Source: an uncultured Eubacteriales bacterium (GTDB lineage: Bacteria > Bacillota > Clostridia > Lachnospirales > Lachnospiraceae). Taken from it: a stretch of 15,175 nt of DNA. The stretch covers positions 1-15,175 of the forward strand of contig UQVN01000059.1 of assembly GCA_900544525.1 (NCBI GenBank), written 5' to 3'. The position numbers and the translations under genes were made by a program. Every line of letters starts with the position of its first letter. The stretch's first letter is position 1. This document shows, in pieces, positions 6,549-14,268 of the stretch. Under the pieces are notes generated by a model. It did no database searches. It saw only the letters and a list, made by a program, of their open reading frames with translations, and was not told where the DNA came from.

Positions 6549-6916
6549 GACTCCATCTCCTTCTCCACTTTTTTTACCATATCACAAATTTCTTCTAAAC
6601 TAAAACCGAGTCTTTGCATTTGATTTACAAATTGTTTTATCTGTTCTTTTGCCATAGATTCTCTCATCATCATCATCAACTCCTTGTCCTCAGTAATGAA
6701 TCGTCCACTTGTTCTTTGTGAATATAAAAGTCCTGTTCGTTCTAACTCTGCCAACGCTTTTTGCATTGTATTTGGATTGACTGCCGCTTCCGCTGCCATA
6801 TCTCTTACTGATGGAAGTCTGCTTCCTAGCGGATATTCTCCACAAATAATTTTCTGCTGAATCTGTTCTATTAACTGGGCGTAGACAGGTCTATCAGCTC
6901 TAATCTCCCATGCCAT
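6545..6916 (-). CDS. GntR-family transcriptional regulator, YtrA subfamily
   Basis: A 123-residue repressor with an N-terminal winged helix-turn-helix (about 1-75, including PVYAQLIEQIQQKIICGEY and the recognition region NPNTMQKALAELERTGLL) and a short C-terminal helical tail of about 45 residues with a Met-rich stretch (MMMM near 80). The small tail without a ligand-binding FadR/UTRA domain defines the YtrA subfamily, whose members usually control the ABC exporter encoded in the same operon. The start is set at ATG 6914-6916 because AAAGGAG lies 7 bases upstream. The longer frame from 6997 would translate the operator and promoter region. It very likely binds the inverted repeat at 6957-7000 and represses its own operon; the inducer is unknown, with cell-envelope antibiotics a reasonable guess from relatives. 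Confidence 0.9.
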   Translation of the reverse strand: MAWEIRADRPVYAQLIEQIQQKIICGEYPLGSRLPSVRDMAAEAAVNPNTMQKALAELERTGLLYSQRTSGRFITEDKELMMMMRESMAKEQIKQFVNQMQRLGFSLEEICDMVKKVEKEMES

Positions 6917-6956
6917 AACAAAACTCCTTTCTTTGGTTCTTTTTATTTTAATTGTA

Positions 6957-7000
6957 CTATTGTATTGTTGTACTAAGCTGTTAATACAATAATACAATAG
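6957..7000. promoter_or_regulatory. inverted-repeat operator, probable GntR (YtrA-type) binding site
   Basis: Arms 6957-6972 (CTATTGTATTGTTGTA) and 6985-7000 (TACAATAATACAATAG) are complementary over 16 bp with one mismatch, around a 12-base spacer. The right arm contains the -10 element of the operon promoter. In addition, TTGTACTA occurs twice in direct orientation (6952-6959, 6968-6975). Placement over the core promoter just upstream of the regulator gene fits autorepression. Confidence 0.75.
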
Positions 7001-7017
7001 GTTCCTTTTTTTGTCAA
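6989..7017 (-). promoter_or_regulatory. sigma-A promoter of the GntR-ABC operon
   Basis: On the minus strand a perfect -35 TTGACA (7012-7017), a 17-base spacer and TATTAT (6989-6994). The -10 lies inside the operator repeat, so bound repressor would block RNA polymerase. The leader to the GntR start is about 66 bases. Confidence 0.8.
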
Positions 7018-7026
7018 TAGGATCTA

Positions 7027-7059
7027 AAAAAAGTACAAGAAAAACTCTTGTACTTTTTT
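7027..7059 (-). terminator. terminator of the CDF transporter gene
   Basis: A 13-bp stem (7027-7039 with 7047-7059) with a 7-base loop, its base formed by A and T runs. It begins only 8 bases past the transporter's stop codon, and sits just upstream of the GntR operon's -35, insulating the two units. Confidence 0.85.
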
Positions 7060-7066
7060 CAATCCT

Positions 7067-8227
7067 TTATCCTTTATCAATTTGTACTCTCGCATAATAG
7101 TTTTCTCCTATCTGCGATACTTGTTCTGTAATCTCTTCTTTAATTTCTCTATCCGTCTTTTTACTATCATATGGAACAACCACATCAAAAATTAAATTAG
7201 TACGAAGGGGACCTGTTGTCATACGAAAATCATGCATTGTCAAATCATTCTCTACACTTTCTACAATTCCTTTTACTCGCTCTCTCATTTGATTTGTTTT
7301 CTCATCTTCTAATACAACTGGATCCATATGAATCGTAATATCACATTGAAATTCATTTTTTATATCCATTTCAATATCATCAATAATATCATGGGCTTCC
7401 ATAAAATCCATTTCCACTGGAATTTCCGCATGAAGAGACACCATCACTCTTCCTGGACCATAGTCATGAACCATCATATCATGAATTCCAACAATCGCAC
7501 TGTGAGACATAACAACTCGCTCGATCCCTTTTACAAACTCAGCATCTGGAGCCTGCCCTAAAAGAGGCTGTACCGTATCCTTCATCGCATTAATTCCTGC
7601 TATAAAAATAAAGATAGAAACAATAAGCCCTGCAATTCCATCCACTTGTAAATCTGTAAAATAGCCAATGGCAATACTGAGCAATACTGCTGTCGTAGCA
7701 ATACAGTCACTTAAACTATCCATAGCCGTCGCCTTCATCGTGGCGGATTGAATTTTATTCCCTAAATATCGATTGTAAGATGCCATCCAAAACTTTACAA
7801 GCACAGATCCGATTAGAATTATAATGGATAACATACCATAAGTTACTTCTTCTGGATGCAAAATTTTATCAATGGAAGAAGTTCCAAGTTGCCATCCAAC
7901 AAGCATAATCGCTGCGGAAATAAAAAGTCCTGCTAAATATTCCATACGCCCGTGTCCAAATGGATGTTCTTTATCGGCTGGTTTTCCCGCTAACTTAAAT
8001 CCAATCAGCGTTACGATAGAACTTCCTGCATCTGATAAATTATTGAAGGCATCTGCCATAATCGAAATAGCTCCCGTCATAATACCCGCAATTAACTTGG
8101 CTAGAAATAGAATCAGATTGCAAGCGATTCCAAGCCCTCCACCTAACATTCCATAGGCTTGGCGCACACTGGCATCTTGGATATTCTCATAATCTTTAAT
8201 AAAAAATTTTACGAATACTTGAATCAT
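7067..8227 (-). CDS. cation diffusion facilitator, probable Mn(II) exporter (MntE-like)
   Basis: A 386-residue CDF-family proton-coupled metal exporter. It has a cytoplasmic N-tail, about six membrane helices (30-310 region) and a C-terminal regulatory dimer domain (about 215-300) followed by an extra C-terminal segment of about 85 residues. The transport site is Asn62-x3-Asp66 in helix 2 (FNNLSD) and Asp170-x3-Asp174 in helix 5 (MDSLSD). Zinc CDFs such as YiiP use Asp-x3-Asp and His-x3-Asp; Asn/Asp/Asp/Asp is the pattern I recall for streptococcal MntE, so Mn(II) is the best guess, with Fe(II) or Co(II) possible. HPFGHGR (88-94) is the conserved family motif after helix 2. An AGGAGG lies close to the ATG. 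It appears to be a single-gene unit between two terminators. The leader of less than 90 nt is too short to hold a yybP-ykoY manganese riboswitch. Confidence 0.88.
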   Translation of the reverse strand: MIQVFVKFFIKDYENIQDASVRQAYGMLGGGLGIACNLILFLAKLIAGIMTGAISIMADAFNNLSDAGSSIVTLIGFKLAGKPADKEHPFGHGRMEYLAGLFISAAIMLVGWQLGTSSIDKILHPEEVTYGMLSIIILIGSVLVKFWMASYNRYLGNKIQSATMKATAMDSLSDCIATTAVLLSIAIGYFTDLQVDGIAGLIVSIFIFIAGINAMKDTVQPLLGQAPDAEFVKGIERVVMSHSAIVGIHDMMVHDYGPGRVMVSLHAEIPVEMDFMEAHDIIDDIEMDIKNEFQCDITIHMDPVVLEDEKTNQMRERVKGIVESVENDLTMHDFRMTTGPLRTNLIFDVVVPYDSKKTDREIKEEITEQVSQIGENYYARVQIDKG

Positions 8228-8314
8228 ACTTCCTCCTTTTATTTATCATACTTCTTTTCCCTTATCTTTTTATTCCAAATACCTAAGAGAAAGACCTCTT
8301 CCTTTCTTTGCAGA

Positions 8315-8357
8315 AAAACAGGAAATAAACTGCAACACACAACTTATTTCCTGTTTT
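8315..8357 (-). terminator. terminator of the double-FtsX ABC operon
   Basis: A 14-bp perfect stem (8315-8328 with 8344-8357), 15-base loop, followed on the minus strand by a T run, about 65 bases past the FtsX permease stop. It is also the upstream boundary of the CDF gene. I could not find a convincing promoter for that gene in 8228-8314. Confidence 0.85.
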
Positions 8358-8422
8358 CTTCCGTTCTCTCTATTATTTTTTTATTCTAGCACAAATTATA
8401 ATACTTGAAAAGAGTCCAATTT

Positions 8423-11128
8423 TTATGAATCTACTTTTAATTGTTCTATCATATTATCATCTTTAATTTTGGAATAAGCATAGAGGAAACTACCAGCGCT
8501 GACAAGGACTAAACCAATACATCCAAGAATCATACTAACCCATGGAATCAGAGGCACTGCCTGTTCATAGTGTCCATTGATCCATCTTCCACCATCACTG
8601 AATGCACGAAACATAAACAATTGAATCACAACAATAAAAGGAATACTAATGAGAATGGATTTTACGCTATATATCATACTTTCTATGAAAAGCATTTTTG
8701 AAATCCCGTTTTGTGTCATACCGATAGAAGAAAGCATTGCCATCTCCCTTCTTCTCACTTCCATTTTATTATTCATTAAATTCATAATATTTAAAGCACA
8801 AATAATGGTAACTAACACGATATATCCAGAAAATAAAATCATCTGAACATTTTTCATTTTTTCTTCATGAGCCCTATAATTACTGTCCGTCATAGGTTTC
8901 ACTTCTCCAGAAAGAAAGCTCCATGACAATGTCTGAATCTCTTTTTTCGTCTGTTCCACATCGCCATTGGCAGAAATATAAATATCATTATACCATTCGC
9001 TATGCTCTCCTTCTTTTACCTTCTGTGTTATCTGATTTGCAATGCTACGAGGAATTAAAATTAAATTCTCATTTCCAACAGTATCATTTTTTAAAATAAC
9101 TCCATCTTTCTTTTGATACCATCCTTTTGGAGCAACACCACTGATACCAACCAATTCCACTGTCTTTTGTCGATAGCCGTCTCCAGTCTTTGACTCTAAA
9201 CGGATCTCGTATTGCTTTCCAATTTCCCAATCTTTGTACACATTGTCATCCATATAGACATTATAAGTTGGAATTACAATAGCAGGAATCGGATCTCCTT
9301 TCTTCCATTGAATGTTCTCCACCTCTTGCCCTGTTACTTGTTTCCAGTAACTTTTTTCATACTCTTTATCAAAGGAAATGATAGTACCAACAAGATCGTC
9401 TTTTTCTGTTTTCGTAAACCAAAACGTCTGTGCAATCACCTGCGTTGCCTCTTGAATAGACTCCATTTGATTCAGTTTTGGCATCACTTGATTTCCTCGT
9501 TCTATGTCCAAATTATGAATCATAATATCATAATTGGACTCACCATAATTATCTGTTGATTCTTTCGTATATTTCATATAAGTGGAAATTCCAATAAATA
9601 AGAGCAAGGTAACAACCATAGAAAAAATAACGGTCTTTGTCCCCTTATTTCTCGCTCCATTTTTTACGGCTAATTTCCCTTCCATTCCAAAGAAGTGTTT
9701 TGCGATGGCTCCTTTTCCTTTTCTTTGTCGCTTTATTTTATATTCTTTTGTTCTACGAATGGCTTCAATTGGCGTAATTTTTCCTGCCTTTTTCAATGTC
9801 AAAAAGGCGGATAAATAAATGGAAACAATCGTTAACAAAACAATTCCAATGACCGCTTCCCATGAAATAACCATACGAAAAGGAACGCTCACATTAAAAA
9901 TATCTTGTACCCAATCTTTAATTATATAGACAACCGCCTTAATTCCCAGTACCCCTGAAAAAATACCAATAGGCAAAGCTATGATCATCATAAAAAAGCT
10001 CTCAAAATACATAGAACTTCTCTTTTGCCGTTCGGTAGCTCCAATACTTGCAATAATTCCTAAATATTTTCTTCTTTCCGCTAAGGAGATTGCAAAAATA
10101 TTGTAAATAAATAAAATAGCACTGATCATAATAACAAGATAAAGACTGATTTTCATCAATTGTATCCAGTAAAGATATTCTGAATAACTATCCCATCCAT
10201 AATAAGAATATATCTCATCTCCTAACGAAAAATAATCCCCTAATGCTCCATAAGACGCATTTAAAAGATTTCCATTATAAAAAACTTTTTCCTTTAAACT
10301 AGTTGTATTTTTCTTATCCTTTAATAAATCCACTGTTTTAAAAAAAGATTTTTTGTTTTTAAATTTAGCACGAACGGATATTCCTTGTTCCCATTGATTT
10401 TTATTTTGTGGCTCCCATTTTGTAAAAGTATCATAACCAAGAGGACTATATCCATTCCGTTGTTCTGAGCCAAACTCTGAAATGACACCGACAATGGTAA
10501 AGGTTTTCTTCTGTAATTGACTTAACGTCTCCCCTTCAAGATAGGTGTTCCAATTCCAATCCATCATCCATCTTTCATAACAATCACCATATACTTCCAT
10601 ATTCTCTCTATAGGATTTTTCTTCCCATTCCGTTTGCACATCCGTTTTTACTCTCTGTCCAATCGAAATAGAGATAGTATCTCCTATGTTCCAAGGATCT
10701 TTTATGGAATTTAACAGAGCATCCGAAACGACAATTTCATTTTCATTTTGTGGCAATCGTCCAGATTTTAATCGTTGTTCTAACTCACTTAACTCTCGAT
10801 CTTGTAGCCCTTCTAAATAAACATATGGCATTTTGCCCTCTGCATGAGGAATTGTGGCATATCCATAACTCTTATAATAATCAAGCTCTGTTAATCCACT
10901 TAATTGCTCAAATTCCTTCTGTTCTTCTTTTGACATATTTCGGATTCCAATATGCCAGTCCAAATACATTTTCTTTTCTTGGCGAATCATCATATCTTTT
11001 GTGGATGATCCAAGAGTAGACACTCCCGTAAAGGCAGCAATTGCTACAATAATCCCAATTAACCCTAACAAGGTCCTGCCTTTATGTTGCAATAAATTTT
11101 TTAATGTTATCTTATAAATGACATTCAT
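8423..11128 (-). CDS. double-FtsX-domain ABC transporter permease (MacB/antimicrobial-peptide type)
   Basis: A 901-residue permease made of two similar halves. From the chosen start, helix 1 is at about 19-38 and the first extracellular domain at about 40-325. An FtsX-type three-helix block follows (about 327-348, 380-402, 426-445), containing ERRKYLGIIASIGATERQ. Helix 5 is at about 500-517, the second extracellular domain runs to about 765, and the last three helices span about 772-886 with VRRREMAMLSSIGMTQNGI. The repeated short motif (charged, then LG/LS-SIG) is the FtsX hallmark. It works with the ATPase encoded 69 bases upstream, either moving a substrate out of the membrane or transmitting force to the envelope. 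The start is ATG 11126-11128 because AGAGG lies 9-12 bases upstream; the GTG at 11158 has no good site and only adds a lysine-rich tail. The first extracellular domain ends in an aromatic-rich stretch (about 308-321). Substrate unknown; lantibiotic or bacitracin-type peptides are possible. Confidence 0.87.
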   Translation of the reverse strand: MNVIYKITLKNLLQHKGRTLLGLIGIIVAIAAFTGVSTLGSSTKDMMIRQEKKMYLDWHIGIRNMSKEEQKEFEQLSGLTELDYYKSYGYATIPHAEGKMPYVYLEGLQDRELSELEQRLKSGRLPQNENEIVVSDALLNSIKDPWNIGDTISISIGQRVKTDVQTEWEEKSYRENMEVYGDCYERWMMDWNWNTYLEGETLSQLQKKTFTIVGVISEFGSEQRNGYSPLGYDTFTKWEPQNKNQWEQGISVRAKFKNKKSFFKTVDLLKDKKNTTSLKEKVFYNGNLLNASYGALGDYFSLGDEIYSYYGWDSYSEYLYWIQLMKISLYLVIMISAILFIYNIFAISLAERRKYLGIIASIGATERQKRSSMYFESFFMMIIALPIGIFSGVLGIKAVVYIIKDWVQDIFNVSVPFRMVISWEAVIGIVLLTIVSIYLSAFLTLKKAGKITPIEAIRRTKEYKIKRQRKGKGAIAKHFFGMEGKLAVKNGARNKGTKTVIFSMVVTLLLFIGISTYMKYTKESTDNYGESNYDIMIHNLDIERGNQVMPKLNQMESIQEATQVIAQTFWFTKTEKDDLVGTIISFDKEYEKSYWKQVTGQEVENIQWKKGDPIPAIVIPTYNVYMDDNVYKDWEIGKQYEIRLESKTGDGYRQKTVELVGISGVAPKGWYQKKDGVILKNDTVGNENLILIPRSIANQITQKVKEGEHSEWYNDIYISANGDVEQTKKEIQTLSWSFLSGEVKPMTDSNYRAHEEKMKNVQMILFSGYIVLVTIICALNIMNLMNNKMEVRRREMAMLSSIGMTQNGISKMLFIESMIYSVKSILISIPFIVVIQLFMFRAFSDGGRWINGHYEQAVPLIPWVSMILGCIGLVLVSAGSFLYAYSKIKDDNMIEQLKVDS

Positions 11129-11197
11129 TGAATCTTTCCTCTTTTTCTTTTTTCTCACCTTTTTTGTAGGTTCTTTCCTTGCTCTACTGTCTACCTG

Positions 11198-11881
11198 CTA
11201 TCTGCGGATTTTCTCATCGCTAATAATCGCTCCATCTGCCATCGTAATAATTCGATCCGCTTGAAGAGCAATGCTCTCATCATGGGTAATTAAAATCAAT
11301 GTTTGATGGTATTCTTTATTTGCCCTTTTTAAAATCTGCATCACTTCATCCCGATTTTTGGAATCCAAATTTCCAGTTGGTTCGTCGGCTAATAATAAGG
11401 CTGGATGGGCTAATATAGCTCTTCCGATGGATACTCTTTGTTGTTGTCCCCCTGATAACTCACTTGGCAAATGATTTCTTCTTCCTTCTAATCCAAGCAT
11501 TTTTATCAATTCTTCTAAATATTCTTGATCCACTTGTTGTTGATCGAGATCAATCGGTAACGTCATATTTTCCTCTACATTTAATACGGGAATTAAGTTA
11601 TAAAATTGGTAAATAATTCCGATTTGTCTTCTTCGAAACACTGCCAACTTACTATTATTCAATCCAAAAATATCCGTATCTTCAATAATAACACTTCCTT
11701 GATCTGGTCGATCCACACCACCTAATATGTGTAAAAGGGTTGATTTTCCAGAGCCTGATGTCCCTACAATGGCAACAAACTCTCCTTGTTCCACCTCAAA
11801 AGAAATATTTTTTAATGCTTGAACTTGTTGCTCCCCTTTTCCATAGGTTTTTGATACATTTTGTACTTTTAAAATATTCAT
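11198..11881 (-). CDS. ABC transporter ATP-binding protein (MacB/LolD/YknY type)
   Basis: A 227-residue nucleotide-binding protein of the MacB/LolD/BceA group. Visible elements: Walker A GTSGSGKST (40-48), Q-loop Gln92 in YQFYNLIP, signature LSGGQQQR (142-149), Walker B LLLADEPTGNLD (162-173; Asp166 and Glu167) and switch His200 in LITHDES. The ADEPTGNLD string is typical of ATPases paired with FtsX-like permeases, which agrees with the double-FtsX permease gene downstream. The ATG has AGGAGG 5-6 bases before it. Upstream lie a possible sigma-A promoter and a 22-bp palindrome resembling sites of BceR-type response regulators. No histidine kinase or response regulator gene is next to it, so any such control would come from elsewhere in the genome. 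Confidence 0.93.
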   Translation of the reverse strand: MNILKVQNVSKTYGKGEQQVQALKNISFEVEQGEFVAIVGTSGSGKSTLLHILGGVDRPDQGSVIIEDTDIFGLNNSKLAVFRRRQIGIIYQFYNLIPVLNVEENMTLPIDLDQQQVDQEYLEELIKMLGLEGRRNHLPSELSGGQQQRVSIGRAILAHPALLLADEPTGNLDSKNRDEVMQILKRANKEYHQTLILITHDESIALQADRIITMADGAIISDEKIRR

Positions 11882-11905
11882 AACTTCCTCCTATTTCTTG
11901 ACTTA

Positions 11906-11933
11906 TTATTATCTTAACAATGGAATCTTTCAA
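11906..11933 (-). promoter_or_regulatory. possible sigma-A promoter of the MacB-type ABC operon
   Basis: On the minus strand TTGAAA (11928-11933) is separated by 16 bases from TAATAA (11906-11911), only 25 bases before the ATPase start, which leaves a short leader containing the AGGAGG. The match is moderate, as expected for a promoter needing an activator at the palindrome just upstream. Confidence 0.4.
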
Positions 11934-11945
11934 TTGGGTGACTTT

Positions 11946-11967
11946 ATTATGACAATTTTGTCATAAT
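11946..11967. promoter_or_regulatory. 22-bp palindrome, BceR-like operator candidate
   Basis: ATTATGACAA and TTGTCATAAT form a 10-bp inverted repeat around a 2-base centre. The core TGACA-N4-TGTCA fits the TnACA-N4-TGTnA type of site described for BceR-like response regulators that activate peptide-antibiotic ABC exporters. Its near edge is 12 bases upstream of the -35 candidate, a sensible activator position. Confidence 0.55.
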
Positions 11968-11996
11968 TGATCTGGAATGGTTGATTGCCTATCCAA

Positions 11997-12048
11997 TATA
12001 GGAAACAAAATGTGCGAACCGTTTCCTATAAAAGTAGAGTTTCCTATA
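11997..12048. repeat. three copies of TATAGGAAAC/GTTTCCTATA
   Basis: TATAGGAAAC (11997-12006) is inverted as GTTTCCTATA at 12021-12030 (10-bp arms, 14-base spacer), and GTTTCCTATA recurs directly at 12039-12048. The copies lie in the 231-base gap between the GNAT terminator and the MacB-type operon. They could be operators or a hairpin; function unknown. The remainder of that gap holds only the palindrome, the promoter candidate and the terminator. Confidence 0.4.
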
Positions 12049-12054
12049 ATATAA

Positions 12055-12092
12055 AAAACAACAAGAGATCATTTAAAATCTCTTGTTGTTTT
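12055..12092 (-). terminator. terminator of the ATPase-permease-GNAT operon
   Basis: A 15-bp perfect stem (12055-12069 with 12078-12092) has an 8-base loop and T runs, and starts 20 bases after the GNAT stop. On the plus strand it is followed by TTTTCCG, on the minus strand by TTTTTTAT. Confidence 0.87.
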
Positions 12093-12112
12093 CCGTTTTC
12101 CATATGTCATTC

Positions 12113-12625
12113 TTATAAATCTAAATATAGATTCATCAAGTACGCATCATAATACATTCCTTCGATACAAAAATATTTTTTATATCGTCCAATTTTTTCA
12201 AATCCCATTTTTTCATATAAGGCAATGGCATTTTCATTATCTTCTTTTACTTCTAGCTCAATAACACAAATAGACGCACTTTTTGCAAATGCAATTAACC
12301 GCTCTATCATTTTAGTTCCAATTCCCTGATTCCAATAGGACTTTCGAACCGACACACCTAGACTCCCTCTATGAGCCACTCTTTTTTTGACATATCCTGA
12401 TAGAGATGCAACGGACACGATTTCTCCATTACAAATGCCAACAAGCATACATTCATTTTTTGCATTTTTTATTCGTGTAACAAATTCTCTTTCTTTTTCC
12501 ACTGTTATTTGAAATTCATTGGCTCCATGTAATAGATGATTGGATTCCCCTCCAATTTCATTTAAATAATCAATGAGTTTTTCTGCATCTTCTGGCATCG
12601 CTTCCCGAATGATAACATCTTTCAT
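12113..12625 (-). CDS. GNAT-family N-acetyltransferase
   Basis: A 170-residue single-domain acetyltransferase that uses acetyl-CoA to acetylate an amine. The acetyl-CoA pyrophosphate-binding motif is SYWNQGIGTKM (Q-x-G-x-G/A form, about residues 95-105). The motif B region ENAIALYEKMGFEKIGRYKKYF (about 131-152) matches the RimI/YhhY-like pattern of this family. The start is ATG 12623-12625 (MKDVIIREA), with GAGGAGG 6 bases upstream; the longest frame adds five residues that overlap the ribosome binding site. It lies 30 bases after the ABC permease with no terminator between, so it is probably the last gene of that operon. The acceptor could be a small amine, a polyamine, an amino-sugar or a protein N-terminus; nothing in the sequence decides. 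A link to the exporter is possible but may be only positional. Confidence 0.88.
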   Translation of the reverse strand: MKDVIIREAMPEDAEKLIDYLNEIGGESNHLLHGANEFQITVEKEREFVTRIKNAKNECMLVGICNGEIVSVASLSGYVKKRVAHRGSLGVSVRKSYWNQGIGTKMIERLIAFAKSASICVIELEVKEDNENAIALYEKMGFEKIGRYKKYFCIEGMYYDAYLMNLYLDL

Positions 12626-12655
12626 AGTCTTCCTCCTCATTTTTCTTACGAATCA

Positions 12656-14266
12656 TTAAAGTGATTCAAATCGTCTTGTTCCCCATGTCTTTAAACAATA
12701 ATAAAGAATAACACTGCCAACGGCTAATACCGCTGTCCAAATATAAGTGTAAACAGTAGGTGACATAAAATTCATACAAACGCCTACATATAAAATAACA
12801 ATTCCCATCACAAGTGCCATAAATCCAAACATCATAATCATAACAGACATACTCTGTTTGACAACAACCGTTTCATTGACCCAATCAAACTTTGGTTTCC
12901 ATAAGTTCAGTAATAGCCCCGCTAATCCTTGAAAAACAAGGAAACATACCGGTGCTATTACAGCAACAATGGCATCTCCAATGGAAAAGGATAATAAAAC
13001 ATTTCCAATAACAGAACATAAAATAGAAGTTGGCAAACATAAAATAAGATAAAAAATAAGTTTTGTCTTTAAAATATCTTCTGTTTTTACTGGCAATGTT
13101 TTTAAAATCCATAGCCGGTTTCCTTCTAAGGAAATGGTAGATGCACTGATTGTATCAAGAGAATTTAAAGCTATGACTGCAAGGCAAAGAATTGGCATTT
13201 TAAATCCATCTATCATTCCTTCCGCTTCTTTTGGAATACTCCCTAACATAAAAAGCAAATCTTCTCCTTTTATTAAAAGAGCAACTGCCATAACAATCGT
13301 AAACACAATTCCTAATGATGTATTTAAAATAACCGATGGGCTAGATGCAAAATGATTCCATTCTCTCTTTAATAACGCCACTTTTAAACTGTTAAATTGA
13401 ATATCGGATTCTTTTAATTTTACTTTCTTTACGCGGGCTTTGCTTGTAGTAATTCCAACAAAATTTTTAGAAAGTAAAAAAATAACGATTGCAAACGGTA
13501 TTATGGCACAAACAAGATAAATGAGTAAACTAACAACATTTTTTTCACTCATTGCCATCGCTAAATGATAAATTGGAAATAATGTTTTTCGAATCCCATC
13601 TCCAAGAGACTTTCCATGCATAATTAATAAATTTAAATACTTTTGAAATTCCGTAATCACATAGAAATACGCTCCTAAAAATCCTAAAGATAATAAAAGG
13701 GTAAACCATGTTTTATACTTTATTCGTCCCATAATCATGGCCATAACCCAACCAAAGACACAGGATAAAGCTAATACAAAAAGTGGCAATGTAAGCATAA
13801 TGACCACAAAAAACAATAGTTTTACAGGATCAAATGCCGTATCCCTAAAATATACAAAAATACAAGGAAGTCCAATAACCAACTCGTATATATAATTAAG
13901 AATAAGAATTACAAAAATTCTGCTGAGCAAAATATCCCTTGGCAAAATCGGCATAGATAAAAGCATATCGTTGTCTTTTGCTCCATAGATTTCTTGTTGG
14001 GTCATAAATATGCTTCCAAAAAAACAAAGCATAACAACCATAATCGCCATCAGTGCAAAATAAAGCCATTCATATTGAATCGCAATAAAAGGCTTTAAAA
14101 TAGAAGAAAATAAATAACCAAATACGCCAAAAAGTACAACGGCAAGATAGAGGAATAGCAATCCCATGAAAATCATCTTTCCAATTCCTGCGTTTTTCTT
14201 TTTACTTCCCTTCATAGAACGAACAAAAATTCCTTGTAATCGGATTTTAATTAATGTACCAAGCAT
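12656..14266 (-). CDS. large ABC-2-type exporter permease
   Basis: A 536-residue, very hydrophobic protein with about twelve membrane segments in two groups of six, separated by a charged cytoplasmic loop near residues 272-310 (TTSKARVKKVKLKESD then LLKREWNHF). This double-size layout, with the EIYGAKDNDMLLSMPI loop after the second helix, is typical of putative ABC exporter permeases found in Clostridia next to a stand-alone ATPase. I believe this is the PF16949-like group, from memory. The ATG follows the ATPase stop by two bases and has GGAGG 7 bases before it, so translation is coupled. Because the protein is duplicated, one copy may form the full channel with an ATPase dimer. Substrate unknown. 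Confidence 0.83.
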   Translation of the reverse strand: MLGTLIKIRLQGIFVRSMKGSKKKNAGIGKMIFMGLLFLYLAVVLFGVFGYLFSSILKPFIAIQYEWLYFALMAIMVVMLCFFGSIFMTQQEIYGAKDNDMLLSMPILPRDILLSRIFVILILNYIYELVIGLPCIFVYFRDTAFDPVKLLFFVVIMLTLPLFVLALSCVFGWVMAMIMGRIKYKTWFTLLLSLGFLGAYFYVITEFQKYLNLLIMHGKSLGDGIRKTLFPIYHLAMAMSEKNVVSLLIYLVCAIIPFAIVIFLLSKNFVGITTSKARVKKVKLKESDIQFNSLKVALLKREWNHFASSPSVILNTSLGIVFTIVMAVALLIKGEDLLFMLGSIPKEAEGMIDGFKMPILCLAVIALNSLDTISASTISLEGNRLWILKTLPVKTEDILKTKLIFYLILCLPTSILCSVIGNVLLSFSIGDAIVAVIAPVCFLVFQGLAGLLLNLWKPKFDWVNETVVVKQSMSVMIMMFGFMALVMGIVILYVGVCMNFMSPTVYTYIWTAVLAVGSVILYYCLKTWGTRRFESL

Positions 14267-14268
14267 CG

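Noticed and set aside
8228..8314. Manganese riboswitch (yybP-ykoY) or T-box in front of the CDF gene
   Set aside because: Only about 87 bases separate the upstream terminator from the start codon and no matching conserved core or antiterminator is visible.
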